DNA of 64,000 nucleotides from Pseudomonas hunanensis. GTDB taxonomy: Bacteria; Pseudomonadota; Gammaproteobacteria; Pseudomonadales; Pseudomonadaceae. The first letter of the stretch is position 1; the number at the start of each line of letters is the position of its first letter. Made by a program: the position numbers and the translations under genes. Positions 1 to 8,326 of the stretch are shown here, in pieces. The stretch covers positions 62,001-126,000 of the forward strand of contig NZ_QJRC01000094.1 in NCBI RefSeq assembly GCF_013393325.1. Reading direction: 5' to 3'. A model generated the notes under the pieces. It did not search any database and was not told where the DNA came from. It was given only the letters and a program-made list of their open reading frames with translations.

Positions 1-1
1 C

Positions 2-961
2 GATGTCGGCGGCGACTACATCGACCCATGGCAACCGCAGCCCGGTGGGTTCCACAGTGCCTCGCCGCTGCGACCGCAAACCTTGTCCACCACCCATACC
101 TTTGCCCTGTTCGCCGAGAACCGCCTGCAGCTCAGCGACCGGCTGTCGCTGGTAACCGGCGTGCGCCGCGACCAGAACCACATCGACCGCGACAACCTGA
201 CCAACGACAGCCGCAGTGACCGCAGCCTGCAAGGTGGCAACTGGCGCGCTGGGCTGGTGTTCGCGGTCACTGACGACCTGTCACTGTATGGCCAGTACTC
301 CACCAGCGAGGAAGGGGTCAACAACCTCATCAGCCTCAGCCCCACCCAGATGCACTATGACTTGACCGAAGCGAAGCAGACCGAGGTAGGCCTGAAGCAG
401 CGCTTCTGGGAAGGCCGTGGCGAATGGACACTGGCCGCCTACCACATCGTCAAGAAGAAGCTGCTGGTAGACGACCCGATCACCCACGAGAAGCAACAGG
501 CTGGCCAGCAGACCTCCGATGGCCTCGAAGCGACCTTGGAACTGGCGCTGGCGCACCAATGGCAGGTGTCTGCCAACGCATCGCTGGTGCGCGCAAGGTA
601 TGACGACTTCGACGAGATGGTCGGCGGCGTGGCGCAGGACCGTGCCGGCAACCGGCCGGCAAACGTGCCACGGCGTACCGCCAACCTGTGGTTGAGCAAA
701 GGTTTCGGCCAACAGGTGGAAGCCGGCATTGGCGCGCGCTATGTGGATGAGCGTTATGCCGACACCGCCAATACCCAAAGCGCCCCCGGCTACACCGTGG
801 TCGATGCCAACATCGCCTGGCAGGTGTTGCCTGATGTACGGCTGGGGTTGCAGTTGAACAACCTGTTCGATCGCGAGTATGTGCAGTCGGCGTTCAGCGG
901 GCAGCAGTGGTTGATGGGGATGCCGCGCTCGTATTTTGCGACGGTGGATTACACCTTCTGA
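2..961 (+). CDS. TonB-dependent receptor, C-terminal part (gene starts before the window)
   Basis: The frame is open from the first bases of the window, so this is the 3' end of a gene that begins upstream; 319 residues are visible. They read as the second half of a TonB-dependent outer-membrane beta-barrel: alternating amphipathic strands, a 'FAENRLQL' strand, 'LNNLFDREY' near the end and a terminal aromatic (DYTF) as expected for BAM-dependent insertion. It would import a metal chelate or similar ligand using TonB energy. It aligns by eye with the C-terminal part of the complete receptor at 11909-14059, so the two are paralogues. The plug domain and TonB box are outside the window, so the ligand cannot be judged. 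Confidence 0.9.
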   Translation, partial: DVGGDYIDPWQPQPGGFHSASPLRPQTLSTTHTFALFAENRLQLSDRLSLVTGVRRDQNHIDRDNLTNDSRSDRSLQGGNWRAGLVFAVTDDLSLYGQYSTSEEGVNNLISLSPTQMHYDLTEAKQTEVGLKQRFWEGRGEWTLAAYHIVKKKLLVDDPITHEKQQAGQQTSDGLEATLELALAHQWQVSANASLVRARYDDFDEMVGGVAQDRAGNRPANVPRRTANLWLSKGFGQQVEAGIGARYVDERYADTANTQSAPGYTVVDANIAWQVLPDVRLGLQLNNLFDREYVQSAFSGQQWLMGMPRSYFATVDYTF

Positions 962-978
962 CCTGAGTTGCCTGAACC

Positions 979-1010
979 GGCCTCTTCGCGGGCGCGCCCG
1001 CGAAGAGGCC
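979..1010. terminator. Perfect hairpin after the TonB-dependent receptor
   Basis: A 14-bp perfect inverted repeat with a 4-base loop begins 18 bases after the receptor stop codon. It has no long T-run. The arm sequence (ggcctcttcgcggg) resembles the palindromic REP-type units common in P. putida, so it may be both a repeat element and a transcript end. Confidence 0.6.
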
Positions 1011-1053
1011 TGCACAGGCAACACAAAAACCTCTACCAGCCTCCAATAAATTA

Positions 1054-1066
1054 GTTATAAGATAAC
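1054..1066. promoter_or_regulatory. Putative Zur (zinc uptake regulator) box
   Basis: The sequence GTTATAAGATAAC differs at one position from the proteobacterial Zur core GTTATAATATAAC, and the right flank (gtttc) is also close to the extended consensus. It lies in an AT-rich stretch 36 bases before the DUF1624 gene and after the receptor terminator, where a repressor site would be expected. Assignment rests on motif similarity only. Confidence 0.5.
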
Positions 1067-1102
1067 GTTTCACATGACATTCATTCCTATCAGCGACCCT
1101 CC

Positions 1103-2269
1103 ATGACAAGCGCCAGCGCCACGCCCACCTTGATCACCCAGCGCCTGCAGAGCATCGATGCCCTGCGCGGCCTGGTGATCCTGTTCATGCTTTTGGACCA
1201 TGTCCGCGAGACCTTTTTCCTGCACCGCCAGGTCAGCGACCCCATGGCCATCGACAGCACCGAGCCTGCGCTGTTCGTCAGCCGCACACTGGCCCACCTC
1301 TGCGCACCGGTGTTCGTCCTGCTGACCGGCCTGTCGGCCTGGCTGTACGGCGAGAAGCATCAGGGCCGTAGCGATGTCTCGGCATTCCTGTTCAAGCGCG
1401 GGCTGTTCCTGGTGGTGCTGGAGTTCACCCTGGTCAACTTCGCCTGGACCTTCCAGTTGCCGCCCAGCGTGATCTATCTGCAAGTGATCTGGGCCATCGG
1501 CGTCAGCATGATCGCCTTGTCCCTGCTGGTGTGGCTGCCACGCGCCGCACTGCTCACCCTGGGCGCCATCATCGTCGCCGGCCACAACCTGCTCGACGGC
1601 CTGCACGTTGGCGTGGGGTCAGCCCTGCACGTGCCCTGGGCAATCCTGCACGACCGCGGCTGGCTTGAATGGTCGGAAAACCTGCGCCTGCGCACGTCGT
1701 ATCCGGTGCTGCCGTGGATCGGCGTCATTGCCCTGGGTTATGGCCTGGGCCCCTGGTTCGCGCGCGGCAGCGAGGCCGGACAACGCCAGCAACGCCTGCT
1801 GACGGCCGGGTTGCTCGCACTCCTGGGCTTTGTCCTGCTGCGCCTGTTCAACGGCTATGGTGAGGCGCCGTGGAGCGGTTACCCCACCTTCACGCAAACG
1901 TTGATGAGCTTCTTCAACATCACCAAATACCCACCGTCGCTACTGTTCCTGGCCCTGACCCTGGGCTGCGGCCTTGTGTTGCTGCGCGCCTTCGAGCGGG
2001 CCGGCCAGGCGCGCTGGATCAGTGCCCTGGCGGTGTTCGGTGCGGCCCCGATGTTCTTCTACCTGCTGCACCTGTATGTGCTGAAGCTGCTGTACCTGGC
2101 CAGCGTGGCGCTGTTAGGCCTCAACCAGGGCGACTACTTCGGCTTCGAGAGCATTGCAGCGGTGTGGCTGAGCGCGGTGCTGTTGGCGGCTTCGCTGTAC
2201 CTGCCAGTACGCGGGTTCGCCCAACTGAAGCAGCGGCGCCGCGACATCGCCTGGCTGAAGTACTTCTGA
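1103..2269 (+). CDS. DUF1624 / heparan-alpha-glucosaminide N-acetyltransferase-like membrane protein
   Basis: This 388-aa protein has the hallmark N-terminal motif of DUF1624 and YeiB-like acyltransferases: 'SIDALRGLVILFMLLDHVRE' at about residues 17-36. It is followed by about nine more hydrophobic helices, so it is an inner-membrane protein. Relatives of the HGSNAT group move acetyl groups across membranes, but the substrate in Pseudomonas is unknown. The ATG at 1103 is the first in frame and has only a weak ribosome site. It stands alone between a terminator-like hairpin and the cobalamin riboswitch. The Zur-like box just upstream suggests zinc-responsive expression, which is inference. 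Confidence 0.85.
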   Translation: MTSASATPTLITQRLQSIDALRGLVILFMLLDHVRETFFLHRQVSDPMAIDSTEPALFVSRTLAHLCAPVFVLLTGLSAWLYGEKHQGRSDVSAFLFKRGLFLVVLEFTLVNFAWTFQLPPSVIYLQVIWAIGVSMIALSLLVWLPRAALLTLGAIIVAGHNLLDGLHVGVGSALHVPWAILHDRGWLEWSENLRLRTSYPVLPWIGVIALGYGLGPWFARGSEAGQRQQRLLTAGLLALLGFVLLRLFNGYGEAPWSGYPTFTQTLMSFFNITKYPPSLLFLALTLGCGLVLLRAFERAGQARWISALAVFGAAPMFFYLLHLYVLKLLYLASVALLGLNQGDYFGFESIAAVWLSAVLLAASLYLPVRGFAQLKQRRRDIAWLKYF

Positions 2270-2308
2270 AAAGCGTTTTCACCCGGCGGCGCGATGGTCT
2301 ACCATGCG

Positions 2309-2484
2309 GGCCGCCGGTTTCCACCACGGAACTAATAGGGAATCCCAGGCCCGCCAATACGGGCCAAACGGAACTGCCCCCGCAACTGTAGGTGCCGAGC
2401 CTGCTCCATCGATGCCACTGGGCCAGACCGCCCGGGAAGGCCGGAGCCGGGCCATGACGCACCAGTCAGGAGACCTGCCGGCCT
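2309..2484 (+). promoter_or_regulatory. Cobalamin riboswitch
   Basis: The segment carries the conserved blocks of the AdoCbl riboswitch in order: the 'ccgccggttt' P1/P2 start, 'ggaactaatagggaa', 'aacggaactgcccccgcaactgta', 'gccactgg', 'gggaaggccgg' and the B12 box 'agtcaggagacctgccggc' at 2464-2482. It should lower expression of the downstream ABC operon when adenosylcobalamin is plentiful. A separate GC hairpin at 2529-2549 lies between it and the first start codon. Confidence 0.93.
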
Positions 2485-2528
2485 ACATTCACCAACCGGC
2501 GGGGTGTCCGGGATTGGCCATCAGTGTT

Positions 2529-2549
2529 GCCCCTGCCACCGGCAGGGGC
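2529..2549 (+). terminator. Expression-platform hairpin downstream of the riboswitch
   Basis: The sequence gcccctgcc-acc-ggcaggggc forms a 9-bp perfect stem with a 3-base loop, 45 bases after the B12 box and 58 bases before the first start codon. It is not followed by a T-run, so a Rho-independent terminator is uncertain. It may be part of the expression platform that responds to the riboswitch. Confidence 0.45.
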
Positions 2550-2607
2550 TCGGCGATGCCTGTCCGCGCGTTCCTCACCCGAACTGTCCGATAGGAGATC
2601 GCCCAGC

Positions 2608-3618
2608 ATGCTGCCCCGTTTCGTCACCCTGCTCGCCGGCCTAGGCCTTACCGGCCTGGCCCAGGCCGCGGCCACCCACTACCCGCTGACGCTCGACAAC
2701 TGCGGCAAGCCGCAGACGTTCGCCCAGGCGCCACAGCGCGCCGTCACCATCGGCCAGGCCGGTACCGAGATGCTCTATGCACTGGGGCTGGGCGACAAGC
2801 TGGCGGGCACCTCGCTGTGGTTCAACAACGTGCTGCCCGAGTACCAGGCAGTGAACGCCAAGGTGCCGCGCCTGGCCGACAACGACCCCAGCTTCGAAGC
2901 CGTGGTCGGCAAGCGCCCGCAATTGGTGGCGGTGCAGTTCGAATGGATGGTCGGTGCCCAGGGCGTGGTCGGCACCCGCGAACAGTTCGATGAACTGAAG
3001 ATCCCCACCTACCTGCTGCCGTCGGACTGCGAAGGCAAGGACAACCTGGTCGGCGCCGACGGCACCCGTCTGCAGGCGTTCCAGGTCAGCAGCATCTACA
3101 AGAGCATCAGCCAGCTGGCCGAGATCTTCGATGTGCAGGACCGCGGCAATGCTCTGAATGCCGAGCTCAAAGGCCGCCTGGACAGTGCCAAGGCGCAACT
3201 GGCCGGCAAGGACCTGTCGGCCACCTCGGCATTGTTCTGGTTCTCCAGCGCCGACCTCGACATCGACCCTTATGTGGCCGGCCGCCAGGGCGTCGCCGAC
3301 TTCATGCTGCGCACCCTGGGTGTGCGCAACGTGGTCGAGTCCAGCGAAGAATGGCCGACCGTAGGCTGGGAAACCCTGGCCAAGGCCAACCCCACCTGGC
3401 TGATCATCGCCCGCATGGACCGCCGCCGCTTCCCCGCCGACGACTACCAGAAAAAGCTCGAATTCCTGCGCAGCGACCCGGTAACCCGCAACATGGATGC
3501 GGTGAAGCACGATCGCATCATCATTCTTGACGCCGACGCCATGCAAGCCGGCATCCGCCTGTTCCGCGGCGTGCAGACGCTAGCCACAGCCTTCGCCAGC
3601 GGTAAAGCAGCCCAGTGA
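2608..3618 (+). CDS. Periplasmic substrate-binding protein of a BtuF/FecB-type ABC importer
   Basis: This 336-aa protein begins with a signal peptide (residues about 1-21, ending 'GLAQAAA') and continues as a class III (Peripla_BP_2, TroA-like) binding protein: the 'RAVTIGQAGTEMLYALGLGDKLAGTS' region at about 45-70 and the 'PTVGWETLAKANPTWLI' region near 250. The ATG at 2608 has a clear ribosome site (aggag at 2593) and puts the signal peptide at the N-terminus. Its stop overlaps the permease start. Position behind the cobalamin riboswitch suggests cobalamin, a corrinoid precursor or a cobalt chelate as ligand, but this fold also binds ferric siderophores and haem. Confidence 0.88.
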   Translation: MLPRFVTLLAGLGLTGLAQAAATHYPLTLDNCGKPQTFAQAPQRAVTIGQAGTEMLYALGLGDKLAGTSLWFNNVLPEYQAVNAKVPRLADNDPSFEAVVGKRPQLVAVQFEWMVGAQGVVGTREQFDELKIPTYLLPSDCEGKDNLVGADGTRLQAFQVSSIYKSISQLAEIFDVQDRGNALNAELKGRLDSAKAQLAGKDLSATSALFWFSSADLDIDPYVAGRQGVADFMLRTLGVRNVVESSEEWPTVGWETLAKANPTWLIIARMDRRRFPADDYQKKLEFLRSDPVTRNMDAVKHDRIIILDADAMQAGIRLFRGVQTLATAFASGKAAQ

Positions 3619-4634
3619 TGATGCGCCTGTTACCCTGCATCGTGGTTGCCCTGGCAGCCCTGTTGGCCGCCCTGCTGGCCGGTACCGCCATCGGCGAAAC
3701 CAGCCTGTCGCCCAGCGTGGTCGGCCAGGTGCTGGCCAACCACCTGTGGCAGGCCGGCTACCCGGTCGACCCGATCGACGCCGGCATCGTCTGGAACTAC
3801 CGCCTGACCCGTACCCTGGTCGCAGCCGCGTGCGGCGCCGGGCTGGCAACCTGCGGCGTGATTCTCCAGGCGCTGTTGCGCAACCCCCTGGCCGAGCCGT
3901 ACCTGCTCGGGCTATCTGCCGGTGCCTCGACCGGCGCGGTGCTGGTCGGCCTGCTGGGCCTGGGTAGCCTGGCATTGAGCATGTCCGCCGGGGCCTTCAT
4001 CGGCGCCGGGGCCGCATTCGCCCTGGTGCTGCTGCTGGCCCGCGCGGCCGGCCCCAGCAGCAACAACGCTCAGGTGATCCTTGCCGGTATCGCTGGCTCG
4101 CAACTGTTCAATGCCCTGACCGCCTTCCTGATCACCAAGTCGGCCACCGCCGAGCAGGCGCGCGGTATCCTGTTCTGGCTGCTGGGCAACCTCAGCGGCG
4201 TGCGCTGGCCTTCGGTGTGGCTGGCTGTGCCGGTGGCGCTGTTCGGCTTGCTGGTGTGCCTGTGGCATCGCCGTGCGCTGGACGCCTTCACGTTTGGTGC
4301 CGATTCGGCAGCCTCGCTGGGCATTCCGGTGCGGCGTACCCAGTTGTTGCTGATCAGTTGTGCAGCGCTGGTCACGGCGGTGATGGTGTCCATTGTCGGT
4401 GCCATCGGTTTTGTCGGGCTGGTAATACCCCACGCCCTGCGTCTGCTGCTAGGCCCCGGGCACAGCCGCCTGCTGCCTGCCAGCGCGCTGGGTGGCGCAC
4501 TGTTCCTGATTGCTGCAGACATCCTCTCACGCACGCTGATCACCGGCCAGGTGATCCCGGTAGGTGTGGTTACCGCGCTGATCGGCGCGCCAGTTTTCGC
4601 GCTGATTCTGGTCAGCCGCCGGGGGCGCCCATGA
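3618..4634 (+). CDS. FecCD/BtuC-family ABC transporter permease
   Basis: This 338-aa integral membrane protein has about ten hydrophobic segments. FecCD signatures are present: 'RLTRTLVAAACGAGLATCG' near residue 65, the 'NPLAEPYLLGLSAGASTGA' loop near 90, and 'GAIGFVGLVIPHALRLLLG' near 260, which contains the coupling helix that meets the ATPase. The ATG at 3618 overlaps the preceding TGA; an in-frame GTG at 3615 is an alternative. It forms the inner-membrane channel for the adjacent binding protein and ATPase. Confidence 0.92.
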   Translation: MMRLLPCIVVALAALLAALLAGTAIGETSLSPSVVGQVLANHLWQAGYPVDPIDAGIVWNYRLTRTLVAAACGAGLATCGVILQALLRNPLAEPYLLGLSAGASTGAVLVGLLGLGSLALSMSAGAFIGAGAAFALVLLLARAAGPSSNNAQVILAGIAGSQLFNALTAFLITKSATAEQARGILFWLLGNLSGVRWPSVWLAVPVALFGLLVCLWHRRALDAFTFGADSAASLGIPVRRTQLLLISCAALVTAVMVSIVGAIGFVGLVIPHALRLLLGPGHSRLLPASALGGALFLIAADILSRTLITGQVIPVGVVTALIGAPVFALILVSRRGRP

Positions 4635-5419
4635 CCCTCCTGGCTGCTGTACAAGTGCACCCACTGAGTTGCCAGGGGCTGGGGCTGCAACTGGCCGGCA
4701 ATGCCGTACTCAGCGGTATCGACCTTGGCGTTGTCGCTGGTGAAACCCTGGGTATCGTCGGCCCCAACGGCTCGGGCAAATCCTCGCTACTGAAGTTGCT
4801 GGCAGGGCTGCGCAAACCCACCTGCGGCAACGTACAGCTGATGGGCGAACCGCTGGCGCAGATGCCTCGCCGCCATGTAGCCCAGGCCTTGGCGTTGGTC
4901 GAACAACAGGCCGACACCCTCGATGCGATCAGCGTGTTCGACGCGGTTGCCTTGGGCCGCACGCCCTGGCTCTCGGCCCTGGCGCCGTTCTCCCGGCAGG
5001 ACCGCGACATCGTCGAGCAAGCGTTGGCCGACCTTGATGCCTTGCACCTGCGTACGCGCCTGTGGGGCTCGCTGTCCGGTGGCGAGCGCCAGCGTGTGCA
5101 CATCGCCCGCGCCTTGGCCCAACGCCCGCAGGTACTGCTGCTGGACGAACCGACCAACCACCTGGACATCCAGCATCAGCTAAGCCTGCTGCAGCAAGTG
5201 CAGGCCCTGCCGGTAACCACCCTGGTGGCTTTGCACGACCTCAACCAGGCGCTCACCTGTGACCGTGTGGCGGTACTCGACAAGGGCCGCCTGGTCGCCC
5301 TTGGCAAACCACTCGACGTACTCACCCCCGAGCGCCTGCTGAGTACCTTCGGCGTCCACGCCCACTACCTTACCGACCCTTACGACGGCGCGCGCATTCT
5401 GCGCTTTCGCGCCCCCTGA
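4631..5419 (+). CDS. ABC transporter ATP-binding protein (BtuD/FecE type)
   Basis: The 262-aa ATPase has Walker A 'GPNGSGKS' at residues 44-51, signature 'LSGGE' at 148-152, Walker B 'VLLLDEP' at 168-174 and a D-loop 'NHLD' right after it. The H-loop histidine is in 'VALHDLN'. The start overlaps the permease stop (ATGA), the usual sign of translational coupling. It powers the importer formed with the two upstream products. Confidence 0.94.
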   Translation: MTLLAAVQVHPLSCQGLGLQLAGNAVLSGIDLGVVAGETLGIVGPNGSGKSSLLKLLAGLRKPTCGNVQLMGEPLAQMPRRHVAQALALVEQQADTLDAISVFDAVALGRTPWLSALAPFSRQDRDIVEQALADLDALHLRTRLWGSLSGGERQRVHIARALAQRPQVLLLDEPTNHLDIQHQLSLLQQVQALPVTTLVALHDLNQALTCDRVAVLDKGRLVALGKPLDVLTPERLLSTFGVHAHYLTDPYDGARILRFRAP

Positions 5420-5436
5420 ACCCGGAAGTTCTGCCC

Positions 5437-5871
5437 ATGCTGTTTCGCCCTGTCGCCCTGCTGCTTGCCAGCGCCCTGCTTGCCCCGGCCGTGCTGGCCG
5501 AAGTGCATGAAGTAAAAATGCTCAACCGCGGCAGCGACGGCGCCATGGTCTACGAACCGGACCACTTGCACATTGCCCCCGGCGACAGCGTGCGCTTTCT
5601 GCCCACCCAAAGCGGGCACAATGCCGCCAGCGTGGCGGGCCTGCTGCCCGCCGGTGCCGAGCCGTTCAAGAGCAAACTGAACCAGGTGTTCGAGCAAACC
5701 TTCAGCGTGCCTGGTGTGTACGGTATTCAGTGCATTCCCCACCTGGCCATGGGCATGGTGATGGTGATCCAGGTAGGTGATGCGCCCGCAGCGGCGTTGC
5801 CGGCGAACTTGCCGGCACGGGCCAAAGCCCGCTTCGCCGCACAACTGCAAAAGCTCGAGGCCGGGCAATGA
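5437..5871 (+). CDS. Pseudoazurin-type cupredoxin
   Basis: The 144-aa product has a signal peptide (about residues 1-21) and a type I copper fold. The four copper ligands are visible with pseudoazurin spacing: His61 ('SGHN'), Cys99 ('GIQCIPH'), His102 and Met107. Such proteins carry single electrons in the periplasm, for example to nitrite reductase. No denitrification gene is nearby. The gene sits 17 bases after the ABC ATPase and overlaps the porin gene by 4 bases, so it is most likely in the riboswitch-led operon, which is unexpected for a cupredoxin. Confidence 0.9.
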   Translation: MLFRPVALLLASALLAPAVLAEVHEVKMLNRGSDGAMVYEPDHLHIAPGDSVRFLPTQSGHNAASVAGLLPAGAEPFKSKLNQVFEQTFSVPGVYGIQCIPHLAMGMVMVIQVGDAPAAALPANLPARAKARFAAQLQKLEAGQ

Positions 5872-7205
5872 ACCGGTTATTGCTGGCACTGCCGCTACTG
5901 GGCCTGGCCCCGCTCGCCCTGGCCGACACTGCCCAGTCGCAGAGTAATGGTTTTCTCGCGGACAGCAGCTGGAACCTGCTCAACCGCAGCGTTTTCGACC
6001 AGCGCGACTACAAGCACGGTGGGCGCAACAGCGCAGCGCGCAATGCCTACAAACCGCGCAACGAGCGTAATGGCAAGGCCGAGGAATGGGCCTATGGTTT
6101 GATGGGTACCTTCCAGTCCGGGTTCACCCAAGGCCTGATCGGTGTCGGGGTCGATGCCCATGCCTACCTGGGCGTGCAACTCGACAGTGGTGGCGGGCGG
6201 GCGGGCAAGGCGCGCTTGCTCGGGGTCGATAACGACGGGCATCCTAAAAACGAGTACAGCCGCGCAGGTGCGGCACTGAAACTGCGCGTGTCCGATACGG
6301 TGCTGTCTTACGGTGAGCAACGGGTCAAGACGCCGGTGTTCAGTTCCTCCGACAGTCGCCTGCTGCCCGAGACTGCCACGGGCTTCTTTCTCACCAGCAA
6401 TGAAGTCGACAACCTCAAGCTGGTAGCCGGGCACTTCAACGAAAGCACCGACCGCAACGCTTCCAGCCACGATCAGGGCTTTGTGGTGAACTACTCCAAC
6501 GGCCGCCAGGGCAACAGCTTCGACCTGGCCGGTGCCGTGTGGAACCCCGGCGCCGCCTTCAGCGCCAGCCTGTACACCTCACGTTACGAGGACAGCTGGA
6601 ACCAGCACTACCTGGGCAGTACCCTCAGCCACGCCCTGGATGACCAGCGCAGCATCAGCCTGGACCTCAACCTGTATCGCACCACCGACACCGGCAAAGC
6701 GCTATCCGGGCGCATCGACAACACCACCTGGAGCCTGCTCTCGCGCTACAACCAGGGCCCACACAGCTTCAGCCTGGGCTGGCAGCAAGTGGACGGCAAC
6801 ACGCCCTTCGACTACGTGACGCGCGGCGCGATTTTCATCGCCAACGCTGTGCAGATGTCGGACTTCAACGCACCGAACGAGAAGTCATGGCAGGCGCGCT
6901 ACGACCTGAACATGGGCGCCTACGGCGTGCCGGGGTTGAACCTGGTGGCGTTGTATGTGCGTGGCTTCGATATCGATGGCACGCACGTCGACCCCAATGG
7001 CGGGTATGCGTACTTGGGGTATGGCAAGGGTGGCAAGCATTGGGAGCGCGACCTGGAAGCGCGTTACGTGGTACAGAGTGGCAAGGCCAAAGGCACGACG
7101 TTCTCGGTCAGGCATAACGTGCACCGGGGGAACACGGCGCAGGCGGAGCTGGATGGCGACCAGATACGGCTGGCGGTGGAATGGCCGTTGTCAGGCGGGT
7201 TCTGA
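5868..7205 (+). CDS. OprD-family outer-membrane porin
   Basis: The 445-aa protein has a signal peptide (residues about 1-19) and OprD hallmarks: 'GFLADSSWNLLNRSVFDQRDY' near the N-terminus, 'LMGTFQSGFTQGLIGVGVDAHAYLG' next, and many short aromatic beta-strands. OprD channels are 18-stranded monomeric pores specific for small molecules. The start overlaps the pseudoazurin stop. Being the last gene of a cobalamin-riboswitch operon, it may be the outer-membrane route for the ligand of the ABC importer, replacing a TonB-dependent BtuB-like receptor. This is inference. Confidence 0.93.
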   Translation: MNRLLLALPLLGLAPLALADTAQSQSNGFLADSSWNLLNRSVFDQRDYKHGGRNSAARNAYKPRNERNGKAEEWAYGLMGTFQSGFTQGLIGVGVDAHAYLGVQLDSGGGRAGKARLLGVDNDGHPKNEYSRAGAALKLRVSDTVLSYGEQRVKTPVFSSSDSRLLPETATGFFLTSNEVDNLKLVAGHFNESTDRNASSHDQGFVVNYSNGRQGNSFDLAGAVWNPGAAFSASLYTSRYEDSWNQHYLGSTLSHALDDQRSISLDLNLYRTTDTGKALSGRIDNTTWSLLSRYNQGPHSFSLGWQQVDGNTPFDYVTRGAIFIANAVQMSDFNAPNEKSWQARYDLNMGAYGVPGLNLVALYVRGFDIDGTHVDPNGGYAYLGYGKGGKHWERDLEARYVVQSGKAKGTTFSVRHNVHRGNTAQAELDGDQIRLAVEWPLSGGF

Positions 7206-7224
7206 TGCAATGCGTCGCCTGAGT

Positions 7225-7251
7225 GGGGCTGCTGCGCAGCCCCTGGGTTTT
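7225..7251 (+). terminator. Rho-independent terminator of the riboswitch operon
   Basis: An 8-bp stem (ggggctgc / gcagcccc) with loop tgc is followed by tgggttttt, 20 bases after the porin stop codon. It ends the riboswitch operon, and also lies just beyond the stop codon of the minus-strand gene at 7252. Confidence 0.8.
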
Positions 7252-7575
7252 TCAGGCAACTGAATTACCAGCAGGCAGCAACCCCCACTGGGCCCTCTCC
7301 TGTGCGCTCATCGCCGCCAGCACCTCGTCAAACGTGCGCTCCACCTCCGAACTGACATTGCCAAACGCCCGATAATTCGTCAGCAAATAGCGCTTCACCG
7401 CCCTGGGCCAACGCCGTTCCTTGTGTGCAGCATTGATGATGCCTTTGGCATCATGCCGCGTTGCCCCGCGCCACAGGTCCATCAACCTGCTCTCGAAATC
7501 ACCGAAGGTCCACAGGTCTGTGCGGTCTTCGAACTCGTCCAGCAGTTTGAGTTTGTACAGGGCCATGTGCGCCAT
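7252..7575 (-). CDS. Conserved hypothetical protein (107 aa)
   Basis: I do not recognise a named domain. The 107-aa product is soluble and charged, with 'LLDEFEDRTDLWTFGDFESRLMDLW' near the start and a helical 'SSEVERTFDEVLAAMSAQER' near the end. The ATG at 7575 is preferred because it has a good ribosome site (gggag) and starts a coherent protein ('MAHMALYKLK'); an upstream in-frame extension would add 18 residues. It is transcribed convergently with the porin operon and has no partner gene. Confidence 0.65.
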   Translation of the reverse strand: MAHMALYKLKLLDEFEDRTDLWTFGDFESRLMDLWRGATRHDAKGIINAAHKERRWPRAVKRYLLTNYRAFGNVSSEVERTFDEVLAAMSAQERAQWGLLPAGNSVA

Positions 7576-7697
7576 TGTGAATCTCCCTTGGGTGCTGTTA
7601 AAAAGCCATACACGAGGGAAGGTTAGCAAGCCAGGTAGATTTTGAAATGAACGCGTCGATCACACCCAAAGCACCGTCGTAGGGGCTTTCCTACAGG

Positions 7698-8210
7698 TCA
7701 GCGTAATCGCAATTGCATGTGTGTGGTTTGCCAGACCGGGTCCTTCTCCACATCAACCACCGCAAACCCTTGTCGCTCCCAGAATGCAATCGCACCCGGC
7801 AGAAACGGATGAGTATGCAGGTACAGGAGGTCGATACCCGCCAGCATCGCCCGCTCGCGCAATGCGCAGAACAGGGCCGCAGCCAGACCATGCCTGCGGT
7901 ACCCCGGCAACACGAACAGGCGCACCACCTCGACGACCCGTACTGCGTGGTAATCAAACTGGGTAAAGCGATGATCATAGGGCAGGTAACCGATCACCGC
8001 GACCAGCCGCCCAGCATCACGGGCTTCCAGGAAACAGCCCGCGCCGTCCAGGTATGCTTCAGCAAAATGCGCCAGGTCACGCGGCAATGGCGCGTTGGCG
8101 AGCATCGGAAACAGCTCGCGGCGGGCGCTGTCGACAAACGCCAGCACTTCGGCAATGGCGTCTCGCGCCACGGGTTGCAGGGTCCAGTTCGGCATCGGGT
8201 TACTGCCCAT
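7698..8210 (-). CDS. GNAT-family N-acetyltransferase
   Basis: The 170-aa protein shows the GNAT fold. The acetyl-CoA binding motif A is visible as 'VVRLFVLPGYRRHGLAAAL' at about residues 93-111 (R/Q-x-x-G-x-G/A loop as YRRHGLA), followed by 'AIAFWERQGF', the usual C-terminal 'F/Y-Y-x-x-x-G-F' element. It would transfer acetyl from acetyl-CoA to an amine of unknown nature. An internal ATG at 8195 (MPNWTL) is an equally possible start; neither has a strong ribosome site. Confidence 0.85.
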   Translation of the reverse strand: MGSNPMPNWTLQPVARDAIAEVLAFVDSARRELFPMLANAPLPRDLAHFAEAYLDGAGCFLEARDAGRLVAVIGYLPYDHRFTQFDYHAVRVVEVVRLFVLPGYRRHGLAAALFCALRERAMLAGIDLLYLHTHPFLPGAIAFWERQGFAVVDVEKDPVWQTTHMQLRLR

Positions 8211-8326
8211 GATCGGGAGGGCAAGGTTCTACCCCAGCGCGCCGCACAAGGCAAATCACAGGGCTCGTCGTGGCCAGGCGGACATCGGTATAATCAGCGG
8301 TCTTCACTGCCCAACCAGGCCATGCC

